Part shown: positions 1 to 13,420 of the stretch, piece after piece | How the letters are laid out: every line of letters starts with the position of its first letter | Position numbering within the stretch: position 1 is the stretch's first letter | Source: Tigriopus japonicus | Lineage: Eukaryota > Arthropoda > Copepoda > Harpacticoida > Harpacticidae | Assembly: GCA_010645155.1 (NCBI GenBank) | Contig: CM021321.1 | Location: 9,658,414 to 9,722,413, forward strand | Direction: 5' to 3' | DNA: 64,000 nucleotides | Program-made: the position numbers and the translations under genes | Notes under the pieces: model-generated | Told to the model about the DNA's origin: nothing | The model's database searches: none | What the model saw: only the letters and a program-made list of their open reading frames with translations

Positions 1-1553
1 GAAAAATTTATTCGTCTAATTTGGATTTTATTCGTTTTTTTTTCGTCTAATCCGGCAATTTTACTCAACTATTTTCGTCTGATTCGTCGTCAAAAAAGGA
101 GTTTTCTTGGATTATGAGTTTTTTTTCTCAAATTTTAAGTCAAAGAGATACTTGCAAAAAAGTTCAACGCCAAAACTTGGGCCAGAGTAATAGTTTGATT
201 GTCAGTTGCGTTTTTGCTCGAACAAAATATGGTCCCAATTTAAATTTTAACTTGTACAGTTTCCTGACAGACACAGAAAGAAAAGGTCACTTTAGGATTG
301 AAAAGAGGGCTATCCCAATATGTGAACAATTAATGTGTCAGAAAATTTGGTATTAAATATTGCTTAACTGAAAACGTTGAAAAAAGGGTGGGTTTGAACT
401 CTTTTTTAATTTATACGTAACACTGACCATTTCTTGCTCATTCGGCACTTTTCCGTTCGTTACTTTTGTAGATTTTGCCGTTTTGCACAAGGGAGCAGGT
501 GCTTCCCCTCAATCGGGACACACTTTACGTCTACTTTATGAGCAGCAGTTTAAGGCTCTTTGTATCCTATTTACAGGCAATTCGTAAGTCTTTACTACCG
601 TGAAAGTCAGTTTTTTTTCGTCTAATGAAGCCATTTATTTGTCTTTTTTGTCTAATCGAGAAATTTTATTCGTCTTTTTTTCGTCTAATCGGGCAATTTT
701 ATTCGTCTTTTTTCGTCTAATCGGGCAATTTTATTCGTCTTTTTTCGTCTAATCGGGCAATTTTATTCGTCTTTTTTCGTCTAATTTGACAGTTTTATTC
801 GTCTAAACTTCCTGTCTCTAATTGTAATGTATTCCTACACTTTTGATGTTCATACCTTTGTCGTCTTCAACTAAGTGGAGATACTTGGTTCTAAGTGGAA
901 CCTATCAATCTCTTGTGCGTACTCTTCTAGACATTGTGGCTCTAAGTAAAGGTAGTCTTCTCCAATTCCCGGCCAAATCGTAGAAAAAATTTCTCCACCG
1001 ACTCGCGAGCGAAATCATTTTTGCATTTTTCTGAATCTAATCCTACACAATGTTAGCAGATTTCAACAACATGGAACCAATTCCACTTAATATCGATAAA
1101 GATTTCTTCGAAAGCAACTCTTTGAAATTGGTTCGTTTCAAGCCCATGTCAAGATAAAAGCCAATTCCATTCCAGCAAATCCTGAGTGACTAGATTTCAG
1201 ATGAAAATATGCACTAATTGAATACATCTAAGTTATTCCCCTTCCTTTGCTAAAGGCCATATTTAGTCATCTATTCCATCTACCGACCCTCCACTGCTCT
1301 ACTGAAGTTGGTTTGAATTACGGATTAATTCCACTAACCGAAAGGATCTCAGGGAAAGACAATGTTATTAAAATCACGTGGATCTAATATAACTTATGCA
1401 AAATCACGACTCTCTTGTTTAAGTGCGTCCATTTAACGCTCCCACAACCTATTAAAATTCACTAGAGCTTGATTGAATCATCTTCAATGGATGTTTTAGA
1501 AGCAGGGAATCATTTCAAGGCTCGTTTAAGCTCATTGCACTGTTTCTTATTAG
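1..1553. other. Intron sequence upstream of the first visible EXOC8 exon
   Basis: No exon could be recognised here. The stretch ends in a splice acceptor (TTTCTTATTAG just before 1554), so at least its 3' part is EXOC8 intron. It contains two blocks of a TTCGTCTAAT-type tandem repeat (listed separately) and otherwise A/T-rich unique sequence. The 80-codon open frame at 114-356 has no recognisable product. Confidence 0.6.
608..805. repeat. Minisatellite, about 33-bp unit (TTTTCGTCTAATCGGGCAA type)
   Basis: Around five to six head-to-tail units are visible, each holding the core TCGTCTAATCGGGCAATTTT followed by ATTCGTCTTT. The central units are near identical, while the outer ones are degenerate. 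A related degenerate block with the same core in the same orientation occupies about 1-90, at the window edge. The two blocks bracket roughly 500 bp of unique sequence. Confidence 0.85.
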
Positions 1554-4500
1554 GGAAAGATTGGTACGTGCAAGCATCCGGAGGAATCCTTTTCTTCGCA
1601 ATGAAGTGGCCGAAAATGCCGCCAATCCTTTTGACGAAAAGGAAGAGGATCAAGAGGAGGAAAACGACAATGAAGATGAAGATTCCGAGAATGATGCTGA
1701 ACTCCCTGAATGGATGCTGGAGCTTAATGATGATTTGGAGGTAAGCGTTAATGTTTTTAATTCCCATAATGCAGGAGTGGGCTCTTCCAGCTCTTGACTT
1801 GTGTGTTGTTTCCCTGGCATTACAAAAAAGCAAGCTTGATGAGAGAGATCTTTAGTGTACCTAGCTTGCATCGTCCATCAGTGGGTCTTGTCACCTCATG
1901 AAGGATCGGCTTCACTTAATTTAGAGCCTCCCTCAGACCCATGGGACCCGAGTTACCCATGGGACCCGAGTTCCACATTTAGGAAAGTCATTTCTTAAGC
2001 ATGGGAATCGGAGGGTACCTTTCTCAGACATTGTGGAACAAGTTATTCTTCGTGTGGATGTTTTCTCTTCCGAACACGTGTTTTTTCAAGCAATTACCGT
2101 TTTGAACATACTTGTTCAAAGGAATGAAAGCTGTTTTTGGAACAGTTTAAACAGTCTTCTCTTGAGCTGAAACGCTGCAATGGAATGTAAAAGGGCTCAC
2201 CGGAAGTGTTCCAAATTCAAGAAAACGGTGAATACATTTGCGTGAAAGCGTTGGGATTTGATTCCAAGGTCGATCGCCATTCATTTTTTGTCTTGTCCCT
2301 TTTGGAATTGGCCTTCTTCGCATGTGAGGCAAAACCGAACAAAAAGGCCACAAGTTTCCATTGTGGAAATGAGAGAAGAAGAACCCCGCGAAAAGTGCGC
2401 GTTTCGTTGCCTCGATTTCTGAACTTTGAACGAAATGAAAATGGATTGCCGTTTTCTGAGAAAAGGACAGTCTTGAGGCCCCGATAAAGACTGCATGTTT
2501 ATCTTTGTTTGATCGTCTATCCTCGAGAACCGATCCCGGTTTCATGGAAACCATCCATTACCATGGATTGCTCGAGAGAAATGGAAAGTTGAATTTTTCA
2601 TTCGGGGAATCGAGACCGAGCTAGAACATCGTTATTAGAACTATGTACGTTGTATAATTGGCGTGATGCAAGAGAGAACGTGCACTTTTGAAATGGCAAA
2701 GTTTTCACATTGAGGTTGACTTTGCTGATGCCGAATGGAATTCTTGGCAATTTCGACATATTGAGTGCAAATTCCCCTAGGGTCAACAACACCAAATGTA
2801 ATGGATTTCTCTTGTACGTGTATGAAAACAAAATGAAATTGCATCTTTTGTTAAGTGAGATTGATGACGAAATTGGTATGAAAGTATGGCAAGGGTTCCA
2901 GAGTCAGATTTATAACAATGTCGATTATTTCATTTATTTTTCAGGTATTTGTAGCTCAAAGAGAGTTCGAACAAGCGGTTGATCTCATATTTAAAGCTCG
3001 ATTGTACTGCAACCAACATGCGGAACTTCCGATGGCTCGAGTAGCTCTGGCTAAACTGGAGAATCGAACCAAGAATTTATTGGAGATCCTAGAAAACGAG
3101 CTCACGACCGAGAAGTCTCTTCAGGGAGGACCAAGATCGGCCAGAAGAGCCGTGAAATTATTGGTCAAATTGGGCAGGTCCACCAAAGCTTGCGAGTTGT
3201 TCCTTCAGCACCGATCCGCCGTTCTCAAAACCACCCTCAGGTCAGTTCCAAGAACGAAAAAAACATGAACAAACGGGTTAAGATAAAGCTTTGAGGGCTC
3301 GAAGATGAAATAGCGTTATTACTGATGTGTTTCGAGTTGGAATTTTGGCAGAGTTTTGCCATTTTGGTTTTTAGGGTCAAAAATCAGACCACAACTAAAC
3401 TTTTCAACAGGCAATAGACCTTATCTCCCATAAAATATGGCAGCACTGCCAACTCGAAATGCATTTTTATAACTATCGATGAAACTCGAAGTCGAACTAG
3501 TTCGAGTGTTGCCAAATTGGTCCCTGTTTAGGTCTTTTCAAAAAAGTTCTATACAGCCTGCCCATTTTAACAGCGATAAACTTCCGAGTCAAAACTGGCA
3601 GCACTCCTGGTTCGAAACACATCACTATGCGTTATTGACCTTTTTTTAATGTTGGTGCTAGGGTCGGAGGGTTGAGCCACGCCCGGTCAGCGAAGCCAGC
3701 CATCACATCTTTCAAAGTTTTTCTGATAGGCAATGTCCGGTATCAAAATGGTTCTCCGTCTGTGGGTGTGAAATAGCGTCTAAAAGTTTCCTTGAGAAAG
3801 GTCGGGGGAGGAGAATCGAACCTGGGACATTTAATGCTATAGGATACTGCGCTAACCACGACGCCACGTCTCCTGAAAATGTTGAATTTTACATACACGT
3901 AAATTAGCGATGGACTACATTAGCTTTCGGCCGAAATTTGACGTGACACAATCAAACCTCGATATTAGAATATTGTTATAATATACCACGAAGTATTATT
4001 GTTTCATCGAGAGTTATTCGTTCAATAAAAGATGTTATGTTCAGAATGATCACTTCAGTCAGCGATAAAAGAGCTAAGAAATCGACCATGCTTATGTACA
4101 TCTTTGAATATACAATTAGATTAAAATTCTTGACTTTCGATGGTCTGAATAGTGCAGAGTGACTGCCTTTTAACGTAGGAATCGAAATTAAGCTTCACAA
4201 CATGAATGAATTATTTTGAAAAAGGAGTTTGTTTTAGGTATATATCTTTCATGAAGCTATTATCGTTCAAAAAAGATGGTTTAAAGTGGCACGTGGTTTC
4301 TTTTGCTCGAGCAGGATCAATTCAAATGAAAGTTGAGTTCTTCTCGTCTATGCATAAGTGTAATGTGTCTGAGACAAAGGCTGTCATGAGGCCATTTTTC
4401 CCTCTTCAAAGAGTCGGAAAGCGAAGCCAAAAAGGGGAAGACTTTAAATCTAGATTGAGCTTGAGTTATTCAGCTGGGATTTTATAAGCGAGATCTGAGA

Positions 4501-7500
4501 TGTATTTAGGATTTGGATGACATTGGTCTCGGTGGTTGGCCTCACTACACTTCGTCTACCACCAACATGGATTTCAGAGAAAGAGACGAGAGACAAAAAA
4601 AAGTAGTTAATCCCTTTGTTAACGTGGCACTTACGAACAAAAAGGAGGGCGTGTCAAGAAGCGCGTTTAATCTCGTTGTATCCTCACATCAAAGAGATCA
4701 AGTGGAACGAAACTTATCGTTTAAATCTTTGGGAGGTAGTCAGTTTCGTTATTTACAGTTATGGAAGGGCGGATCTGTCTTTGGTGAAAACGCGGATTTC
4801 CCTCAAGACTGGCTCAGATTGACGCCATTTCACAAGAAAAACAACGCAACTAAGAAAATAAGAGAAACAGAAAACACTTGGGAGTTCAAATCCAACCCAA
4901 AGCCACTTTGAGTGGAAAACAACCACCAACCTTGAACTGGACTTATTGCTCTTACATAGATCTCTTTAAGGTAGAGAAAGTTTAAATGCACTTTTGCTGA
5001 AGTTTGCTTTGGAAAGGCGTGGCAAAAAAGCAAGACGTTCAAATGTTCTGTGGATAGTGCCAAGAACCACTGAATTTTCTGGACTTGAAGGCTAGCGATA
5101 GTAATAACGGCTTCAAAAAGGAAAAAAATAATTGCATACTTATATGTACATATGAGACCTTGATTACTAGGGCTACAGAAGCTCATGTGAAAGAAGCGTC
5201 GTCAGAACACTAGCGACGGTGGCTTTATCATGAAGCTTCAAAAAATCCAAACATACGGGAAGTGCAAGAGAAAAAAATACAACAAATAGGAGACTCTGAC
5301 CGAAAAATATCCATGGAAGGGCTTGAATCCATCTTAAAATGGATTTTTCTTCATATTTCGAGTCTTTTGGAGCTCAGCTACAATATTATTGTGTTCAAAA
5401 AGTAAAAAGTCACACTGAGTAATCACAAATTGAGGCTAAATATTTACTAGAAGCACCCACAAGTGTTTCTATCTCAAGATGGCGCTGATTGTTATTTTTC
5501 TCTTTGATTGAAGCTCCACTTTGCAGCCTTAAGAAGGCTTGCTCTGACGGCAGAGTTGTTCATTTTGAGAACAAGAGAGGGCACCCTAGTAGGATGTGTT
5601 AAGGGCATGCTAAATCATGTAAGAGCCATCTAGGTGAAGCGAATATTAGTTTTCTTTAAAATCCTAAATAGGGCTGATTCAGAGGTTAATGCTTCAGTAC
5701 ATAAGTTTGAGAAGGCCTTTCTTTTCACTCTGTCATTCGATTGAGCTACAAATTCAAATATGTAGTCTTCCCAATATAAGCAAGGTCTCATTTGTAGAAG
5801 ATGTATGTGCCTTCTGGTTGTCATGATTCTCACCGCCAGCCTCCGAGTCCAGAAAATTCAGTGGTTCTTGGAACTGTAGTAAAAGTGTTTTTCAATTATG
5901 TTTTTGAAGTTAAAAAGTAAAAACTCACTGAGTTGGTCAAAGGTTAAAAACAAGATATTGTTACTTAAACATCTTCAAACGAATGCTTTCCTAGGCCCAT
6001 TTCTTGGGTACGCCATCGGCGGTGTTATTTTACAATTTTGCATGAAATTTGTTCTATAGATCAATTTTTATCGCTTTTTTGATCAACATCAAAGGATGCT
6101 TTGTTGTATCGAATTTTATTAAGAGACAATATTCAAGGTTAACAGGACTATTCCACCTCAAATGGAGACCGTGGTTTTTCATTCTGTTTCAGTGCTATCA
6201 CGTCCAACGGAGCGATTCTTCCTAAAATCCAACGACTCACTCGTTCGTTCTTTGCCAATGTTCTCGAGTCCTCGGAGGAGTTCCACAAGGCTTTGGGACG
6301 GATTCGCACTTCCAGCTTCATCCGATGGATCGAATTGGAGGTGAACCAATATGCCGAGATCATCGACGCTCACCTCTTCAAGACCAATGTGAATGTTCCT
6401 TTGGACGTGATTGCCACATCGTTCTTCTTCATTCGGGAACAGGCGGTTCAAATGCAAAAGAAAGGCGTGGATCTGACCTTTTTGATCGATGCTCGATTTC
6501 GCAGAAACATTGAGCGAACGGTAAGTTTTTGTCTGCAGTGACTGATACTGATAAGTTGGTTAGTTTATTTCTGTTGGCCGAAGGCAAAATGGGTCCATCA
6601 AAAGGGGATGATGTTTCCATCGTGACACTGGATTCTTTTTTTTGTAAAGATAAACATTTCAGAAAATATTCTAATCCATTTTCGATTCAGAAAGTCAAGG
6701 CTTGAAAAATGGCATAGTACTCTAGAAAAAAACTACTCTTGCCTGAGTTAAGTCAATAGATGAGTGTAGTTGGACGAATTCGGCTGGGGATTTAGGGGCC
6801 AAAATGGCTAGAGATGGGTCAGAAATAGGTCCGGACATCTCATAGTTAAAGTTTTCTACATGGGGGAAAAGTTCTTGTTTCGATCGATTGTCAAAACGAC
6901 GATTGCAAGTTACGCCCGAAAATTTTAATTTAGTTTTTTGGCGGAATAGTCTCGACTCTGACACATCCCTAGCCACTTTGGCCCCAGAATCCCTAGCTGA
7001 ATTCGTTCGATTACACTCAATACCTCATCATCAAATTGCCTTCTATTTGACTCAAAGAATAAACCACAATGCGATTGGTGCACAAGTAAAACCTTCCTCA
7101 ACGAAATTGGGAAACAATTTGGGTCAAGATAATGTCAAAGCAGGAATTGTGTCAATGTCCTGCAGATTGGACATGCATATGCACTTGAAAAACAATGGAA
7201 GGACGGTTTCCATGACGGAAAAAGACCCTCTTTCTCGTCCTCTTTTTGGCACAAAAATCTTCCCCTTTCTTTTCCTGGTCATCCAGAGGAGTTTATGAAG
7301 ATCGTTTGTAAATAGAACAGTTATGTTAAAAGTAACCTTAATCCGAGGGCATTCACATAACTTTTCCTCCGTTTCCATCTTCGGCAACAATATTTATTTT
7401 TGGATTTGTAGATTTGCGAAAATCGTGATCGTACCAATGAAGCTGCCACGAAGCGTTCCCTTGAAGATAAATGGGAGCCGATCAATTGTTTCAACCAAGC

Positions 7501-10364
7501 TGGAACAGAGACCTTCATCGAAGAGATGGTTGGAGCCGGTTTTCCGACCATCAAACTCTATGTGTATGAAGAATGTTGGATTTCTTTGACCCGAAACACT
7601 ACCAGCTTCAGTTTGAGTTATCTGGCCTTTGCCGAGAGTCTCCTGAAGCTCTTCAATCCATCATTAAGGTACCTTTCCTGTCTCTTTTTACTACCAAATC
7701 GTCATGACCGAGACTATGAATTCCAGTTTAGTAGACGCTGATTTGTTCTTCATTCTCCCGGTTAAAGCATGTCTGTTTGGGTTTTTATTACAGATCCCTC
7801 ATCAATGAGAGTCTTGTGTCCGTGTTCCATTCCCATTTGCGGCACATTGAGCAAGCGGTAAGCTGAAGGAAGGGCTTGAACACATAAATACACTCTGGCC
7901 TTACTTATTTTCATGAAACAGATCCCTGAGCAAGTTCCAAGATCGCCTTGGACATAAAGAGAAAGCGAGAACTTTCCAACGGCTGCAATGCATTTGCACG
8001 CATTGCTTGGCCAGTGCATTGAGCCAAACTCAATCCTAGCGTAGATCCATCAAGGCAATAACACTGATATATTAATGAGTTCAACTTGGTCTTAATGGCT
8101 TGAAAATCAAAGAACATCTCTCCTTGTTTGAATGAAATGCCATCAAAGAGTGAAAGCCTTCAACTTTACTATGATTATGTGGATTATTGATTCTCTTTGC
8201 CGTGCAGGAAGGAGGTTGAGTTAAAGATAGACAAGAATTCGATCTTTTGAAGGGCTCAAATGACCGTTGACCATGTGTACAGTGTGTTCATATTGCAGTA
8301 ATATCCGGTTGTGTGTTCCAACGTCTCAGACATCCGCAAAGACAAAGATCCTTGGAACGAGATCAGATTATGAGACTCTCCACAAACTAAGGCAGGCATT
8401 AAACAACAATATTAGCGATTAAGATCCCCAGCAGATCAAGGATTACCAGAGAAACTGCCACTAGTTTTATAGAAATGGGTGGTCGCGTGAAACCCTTACT
8501 GAAGAAAGAGAGACAATGTGTTCCAATGTGTTCCATTTCAGATCCGATCTGATCGCTTACGCGACACGAGTCCCAAATTTATCCAACGCAACGCGGCCTT
8601 TCTTCTGGACACTTTGTTGTCATTGGTAAGAGCTTGTAACGGAATTGATTTACATGCACACATGCTTGACTTTGACCTAGTTTGGGTTGCTATTGTATTT
8701 GTCAGTGCCCTTGATTTACTCCTCCTCTTACTATTACTACTTCTTCTTGTTCCCCCTCTGTCGAATGGAACCATAATTGCCCTCTGTAATCAGGTTATCA
8801 CCCCGGAATATTATCAAGCTGATCATCAGCTTGACACTGTTGACAGCCTTGATTTTGTGGCTGGTATCTCAGAGAGAGTCACGGTAAGGCCAGGAACCAA
8901 TTGGTGTCCTGAAGGAAAATCGGCAACCGGGAAAAGCAAAATAAGAGAACCACGGAAAGAGTTTGTAAAGACCATTGATTAAGTGCGGAGAGTCCGCAAG
9001 GTCAAATCCCACCAACAGATCGAATGTCCTTGTTCATCGAGCACGTTTTACTACTACGAGGGGTGTTCAAAGACAAACGAGATTTTCTGGACTTGTTTTA
9101 CTTCTTTCCATGCATTAAATATGGTAGTGGGGAATCGATAAATATTTTGGGAGAGCACTTTACAGGGACGCCAATAAAAATTGCCATCCACATTTTTCGC
9201 CCTTTTGTGCATACTATCTAAGAAGCAAAACTTTGAGAATGATTTATTACTAAAAGCAGCCAGCTCATGGAGAAACAATGTTTAACTCCTAATGATCTAA
9301 ATTTATTTCTCTGAGAAAAGTAATCTTCACTCTTGAGTTGTTTTTCAATGAGGGTTAAAAGTTTTTGATTGTCTTATTTTATGGCTCACCGTGCGTCTAT
9401 CCATTTGTTGAAAAAGTGAGTTTTTTTTAGTGAAATTGCAAATCATGACATACCTTTCCGAAGCACATATATCTTTGAAATTGTTAATACATTTTACACT
9501 TTTGTGCTATTTGGGTTTCAAAGCTTTTAAGTTCAATCAAATATCTGACCTGCTAATGATTCAGGAGTCACTGTAAATAACTCAACGCTCCATAATTATA
9601 TGGTTTTAAAGCAAAATGAAGCGAGAAAAATAGAATCATTTTCACCCTCAGTAGAATTTTAGTATCTTAATGTAGTGCCAGTTTTTCATGCTTAATGCAA
9701 TGTTTAGTTCTAAGTGATTGCGCTTTTGTGCTTGACCTTTTTAATAGAATTCGTTAGATTTATGATTTTCAATTTAACATATAAACTATACGTTAAATAA
9801 AGTGACATTTTTCGCTTTCTGTGCCAACTCTTCCGAATCATTGAACACTTGTTTACGCCTTTCAGATTTCAATATAAAAAGTATTCGAATGAAAAGATTA
9901 AATGCAATAATTTTTTCTGGGGGGATTACATAGCCATTTATCTGTTAAGATGCCCCTCGTAAAATTCCTGATGGTGCTCGATACATCTCTCAAGGATGCA
10001 TTTCCAAGTGCACCAACCTTCTTGTCCCTTGTGGAATGTGAAGCGCAATTCGCAAAAATGTTGATAGGCCTAGCCAAATGCAAGGAGGCCCACCTGCCAC
10101 CAAGCATTGCTGCATTTGTTCCAATTTCCAACTGGAGATGACACGAGTCCTCGATATTCGCTTTTGTGCTCTTGTCGCATTTTATTAGCATTTCATTCTC
10201 TCGTTTCTTAGGTGGAGAAAAAATTCATGGAGCGAACTGGAGCGGATTGTCCAAAATTGGCCAAATTGCACGCTTCCTATTCCTGGATGAAGGAGAGCCA
10301 ACCAGTGTCCCATGGGAACCCCAGCGCCACCACTGTCAAATACTCCGATCCAAATTTTGTTTGA
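1554..10364 (+). CDS. EXOC8: Exocyst complex component 8 (Exo84), 3' part of gene
   Basis: EXOC8 is a subunit of the octameric exocyst, which tethers secretory vesicles to the plasma membrane; the family binds Ral GTPases through an N-terminal PH domain. Seven exons with GT/AG borders and compatible phases are seen: 1554-1740, 2945-3240, 6193-6520, 7412-7668, 7794-7857, 8542-8625 and 10212-10364 (TGA). They encode 455 residues. The piece starts in the acidic linker (Glu/Asp run near 1650-1700). It then enters the Exo84 C-terminal helical domain with PEWMLELNDDLE, AQREFEQAVDL, a GGPRSARRAVKLL segment, TKACELFLQHR, GVDLTFLID and FIQRNAAFLLDTLLSLVEKK. Order and spacing match animal EXOC8 to the C-terminus. 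The N-terminal region and PH domain (roughly 300 residues in vertebrates) must lie upstream of the window. Introns carry a SINE and two inverted-repeat elements. I am confident of the family; exon borders are read by eye. Confidence 0.93.
3641..3874 (-). mobile_element. tRNA-derived SINE, copy 1
   Basis: Read on the minus strand, this begins AGGAGACGTGGCGTCG and has a tRNA-like head: an A-box-like TGGTTAGCGCAG and a B box GGTTCGATTCTCC (reverse complement at about 3811-3825). A tRNA-unrelated body of about 150 bp follows and ends in an A-rich tail (seen as TTTTTTT at 3641). The second copy at 17894-18140 is colinear over the whole length. The element sits in the large intron of EXOC8, antisense to the gene. 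It lacks a plausible anticodon arm, so it is a retroposon and not a functional tRNA. Confidence 0.85.
5060..5871. mobile_element. Non-autonomous TIR element, family C (812 bp)
   Basis: The two ends are inverted repeats starting CCAAGAACCACTGAATTTTC, identical over the first 26 bases and recognisably similar for at least 100 more. No coding capacity is seen and no clear target-site duplication is visible. The interior segment at 5320-5640, including CAAGATGGCGCTGATTG, recurs at 57570-57930. The ends are related to those of the element at 63451-63894. It lies within the EXOC8 intron. Confidence 0.75.
6754..7021. mobile_element. Foldback MITE, family B, copy 1
   Basis: Inverted arms are built around GACGAATTCGGCTGGGGAT and GGGGCCAAAATGGCTAG on the left, with the complementary GGCCCCAGAATCCCTAGC and TGAATTCGTTCGATTACAC on the right. 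The separating segment is about 130 bp. The copy at 42394-42675 has the same arms. It lies in the EXOC8 intron between exons 6193-6520 and 7412-7668. The exact termini and target duplication are uncertain. Confidence 0.75.
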
Positions 10365-10390
10365 AGCCTATGATATATATATTTTCCATT

Positions 10391-10396
10391 AATAAA
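10391..10396 (+). terminator. Poly(A) signal of EXOC8
   Basis: A canonical AATAAA lies 27 bases after the EXOC8 stop codon, inside an A/T-rich stretch. It is the first such hexamer downstream, so the 3' UTR is probably very short. Cleavage position is not visible. Confidence 0.55.
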
Positions 10397-13300
10397 TTAT
10401 CCTTCTATTCGACCATTTTGATCATCCCTAGTACAGAGATATCGGTGACTTTAGAACTTTTGAGGAGCTTTATGAGTTCCACGAGTTATGAAAACAAATG
10501 TTCCTTGAGTTTGGGGTCAATCTGTCCTCGTTTTAGGAATGATTCCTGTTGACAACGAGTAAAACGGGGACGAAAGCCACGTTTGCCATAGCTTCAAGTA
10601 CCGAGACAAATTGCGTGAAATGATTTCCACCCGTTTGTTCCCTTGGAAATGGGAACGAGGTGGTGAAGGACCCTCGAAAAGTAGGTCGAATTGAATGGGA
10701 GGAGGAATTTGCACCATAACCAAGCATAACACTGGCGTCGAGCGTTTAATTATACACTCAACAACCATAGCAGGGAGCCCTTATTTTTCCTATTATTAGG
10801 TCAGAAGAGGGTAGAGCCTCTCAGTTTTTCATTATCCTTTTTCAAATCTGTATTTTCTTTAGATTAGACCTTGGTATGTACATGTAGTTAGGTTCTGGCT
10901 CGCGTTTCTTTTGGGTTGGCACATGGGAAAGGTGGAACGTGTTTGAGTCTGACAAGTCATGAAAAGGACAGACCGGACAATTAAGAGAAGCTCCTTCCAT
11001 AATGAACAGGGAATCATGGGTCACGGGTCTCTTCCGGCATTCCTGGGGGACTTTTAGGAATTGAGGATCGTTAGGAACCTTGATGGGATTCTCGTTTTCC
11101 ACTTGGGGAGCTCTGGCCATGAAAAAGAATTGGATGGCGGACATTTCGTGGAAAAAACGGCAAGTTTCAGGAATTTTCTTCCGCAAAACGTGAGCTCCAC
11201 CAACGTAGAATTGTCAAAAATGCTTTCGCTTCACCCACACTATTGTGACTTCCGGTATTTGGAAGTATTTCCTCTTCTGGTCAAAAACTGTTCACAAATT
11301 ATATTCAAAGCTTTTTGAACGGGATTCTGGACGAAAGATTTAGAATTTGGGAAAGAGTTCCTTTCTCTGCCAAGGGTCAATGCCAACAAACAACCCTTGG
11401 GAGTTAAGTCCCCAATGGCCCTCAAGGTTGGAGAGCCACGGTTCCATTTGTTCAAGTGGAACATATTTTAATGTATTGACTGATGTCCAAGGTCAGTAGC
11501 TCAAGTTCAGATTTCTCAGTTGTTCCTAAAAGAACGCGTACGGGATCACTTTCCTCAGGCCTGAAGGCAAAGATATTGTTCTATTCCTAAGCAGATCATC
11601 CATCAAATCAGAGCTCAATGGCTCTGCCACTAAATGACAACAGTCTGATCAACAACCTTCAGCTTCCATATCAACCATAGTAGAGGCCCACTAACGGTAG
11701 AAATAGGTCCAGTTGTTGCTGTTATTGATCTGTTATGCCCAAGTCAAGCCAAACTGACGTAGCAAAACACTCTTCTAAGGGTTCTTCAGTTGTGTTTTTC
11801 GCAAGTCTGGCTTTGTTTGAGACGCCCCATGAAGCACTGAAGGTCACGGTCAGAGCTTGCTTATTCTCTCGAGGGAGTGTCATATTTCCTGCGAGCTCAT
11901 TTTCGCTATTTTTTGCTCATAGTTGGTATCTTTCCTGTCCCTGGAGGTTAACCTCGAACCACCAACACATCCAGGAACTCTTGTGCCCAACAACAAAGCC
12001 ATCTCACGTTCCTCTCATGACCCATTATGAATCCCTAGCATGAGCTTTCATTCAAGGTGTCCTTGGAGTGGGTTCTCCCGGTCTTCCCTTTTCCACACGG
12101 AGTCAAAGTCCAAGCTTGTCCGACCGAACGGGAAATGGCGGCGCAATTCGCCGTTAGCGAGCCAATGTTCTTGGTACATGCGCGATTCTCCGCTTGAAAC
12201 ACTGATCTGGATCATTTTGGAGCTCATTCTTCTCATGTAGTGTCTGGGAAAGGCAGGACATGAGGGAGCTGAAGCTAGTTCTGCTTAATCGTTCCAAGTG
12301 TGTTCAAAACTTCACATCAAGAAAAAGGTTACAAGATCGGACAAGTGTGTGGATATAGACAGACTTTGATAAGATTCATGTTCCTGATCAAATAATAGAA
12401 GCATTCTTCATTTTGAGCCGGGTAAGAGTAATACCAATAGTGACGTCACTACAAGAATTCTCCTTCAAGGGAAAATCATCAAAGCTAACTTGGTTAAAGC
12501 TCGTTATGAGCGTTGCACGTCTTTCACAAGGAAGTTTTCTGATTTCCAAGGAACACCTTGTTGGACGGATTCACAAAAGGCGAGGGGAAAACTTTTTTCC
12601 ATGTTCCATGGGATCTCTTTGCTCGTTTTTAATAAACTGGAAAGTTTCTTTTCACTTCCGTCCCTCCCTTCTCACTCACTCTACACTTCCCTGAGGCGTT
12701 CGTCTACCCTTCAAACCGAGAATAATGGGGGTGGCGATAGCTAATTTTGTTCCGGGCTCATCAATAAATTAACGGGACGAAAGAAAACCCTTGTTTTGGA
12801 CATCTCGTTTTTGTGTAACCCAGGCACCAAAGTGTCTGGGGAACCCAAGAAGTCAGAGAGAAAACGAGGGTGGTTTGTTGTTCCACAACATCAATCAAGG
12901 CAGTTGTCATGGCCCTAAGTGGTCCATATTGTGGCAAAAGCATGCAATGTTTGACCTAAATGACTATTTTCGCGAGTGCCATCGTCCCATGGAAAACAAA
13001 GCCACTTTAACCTGGTTTAGCAGCATGCTCCAAAACGGATATGTGTAAGCGGAAGAAAGAGGTTCTTTCTTGTATCCGTTGTTGGTAACAATTAAGACTG
13101 GACTGGTTCTTGGTTGGGCACAAAAAAGGTAGAGTGGAACAAGTCGTAAAGCAACATTTTGTTGGACCAAGGGATTATTTCGCGTGCGTTGAGGTAAAAG
13201 CTTGGCAAATAATGACCCAAACAGAGTGTTTTCAATCTATTTGCGGTATTGGTTTAGAAATTGGCAAACCAGTCATTGGCCATTGATAGGCTTTGGCTTC

Positions 13301-13420
13301 ATGTTTTGAGAGCAATTAGGAGACAATATTAACTCGTTCCATAGGATTGGGTAGTGATTTTAGAACGCTTTGCATCAATGTGTATGCACTCGAAGCCTTC
13401 AGTAACAGATATGTTATTAC

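Noticed and set aside
4513..4911. 132-codon plus-strand open frame in the EXOC8 intron
   Set aside because: No recognisable product, not consistent with the EXOC8 reading frame or phases, and no promoter or acceptor of note.
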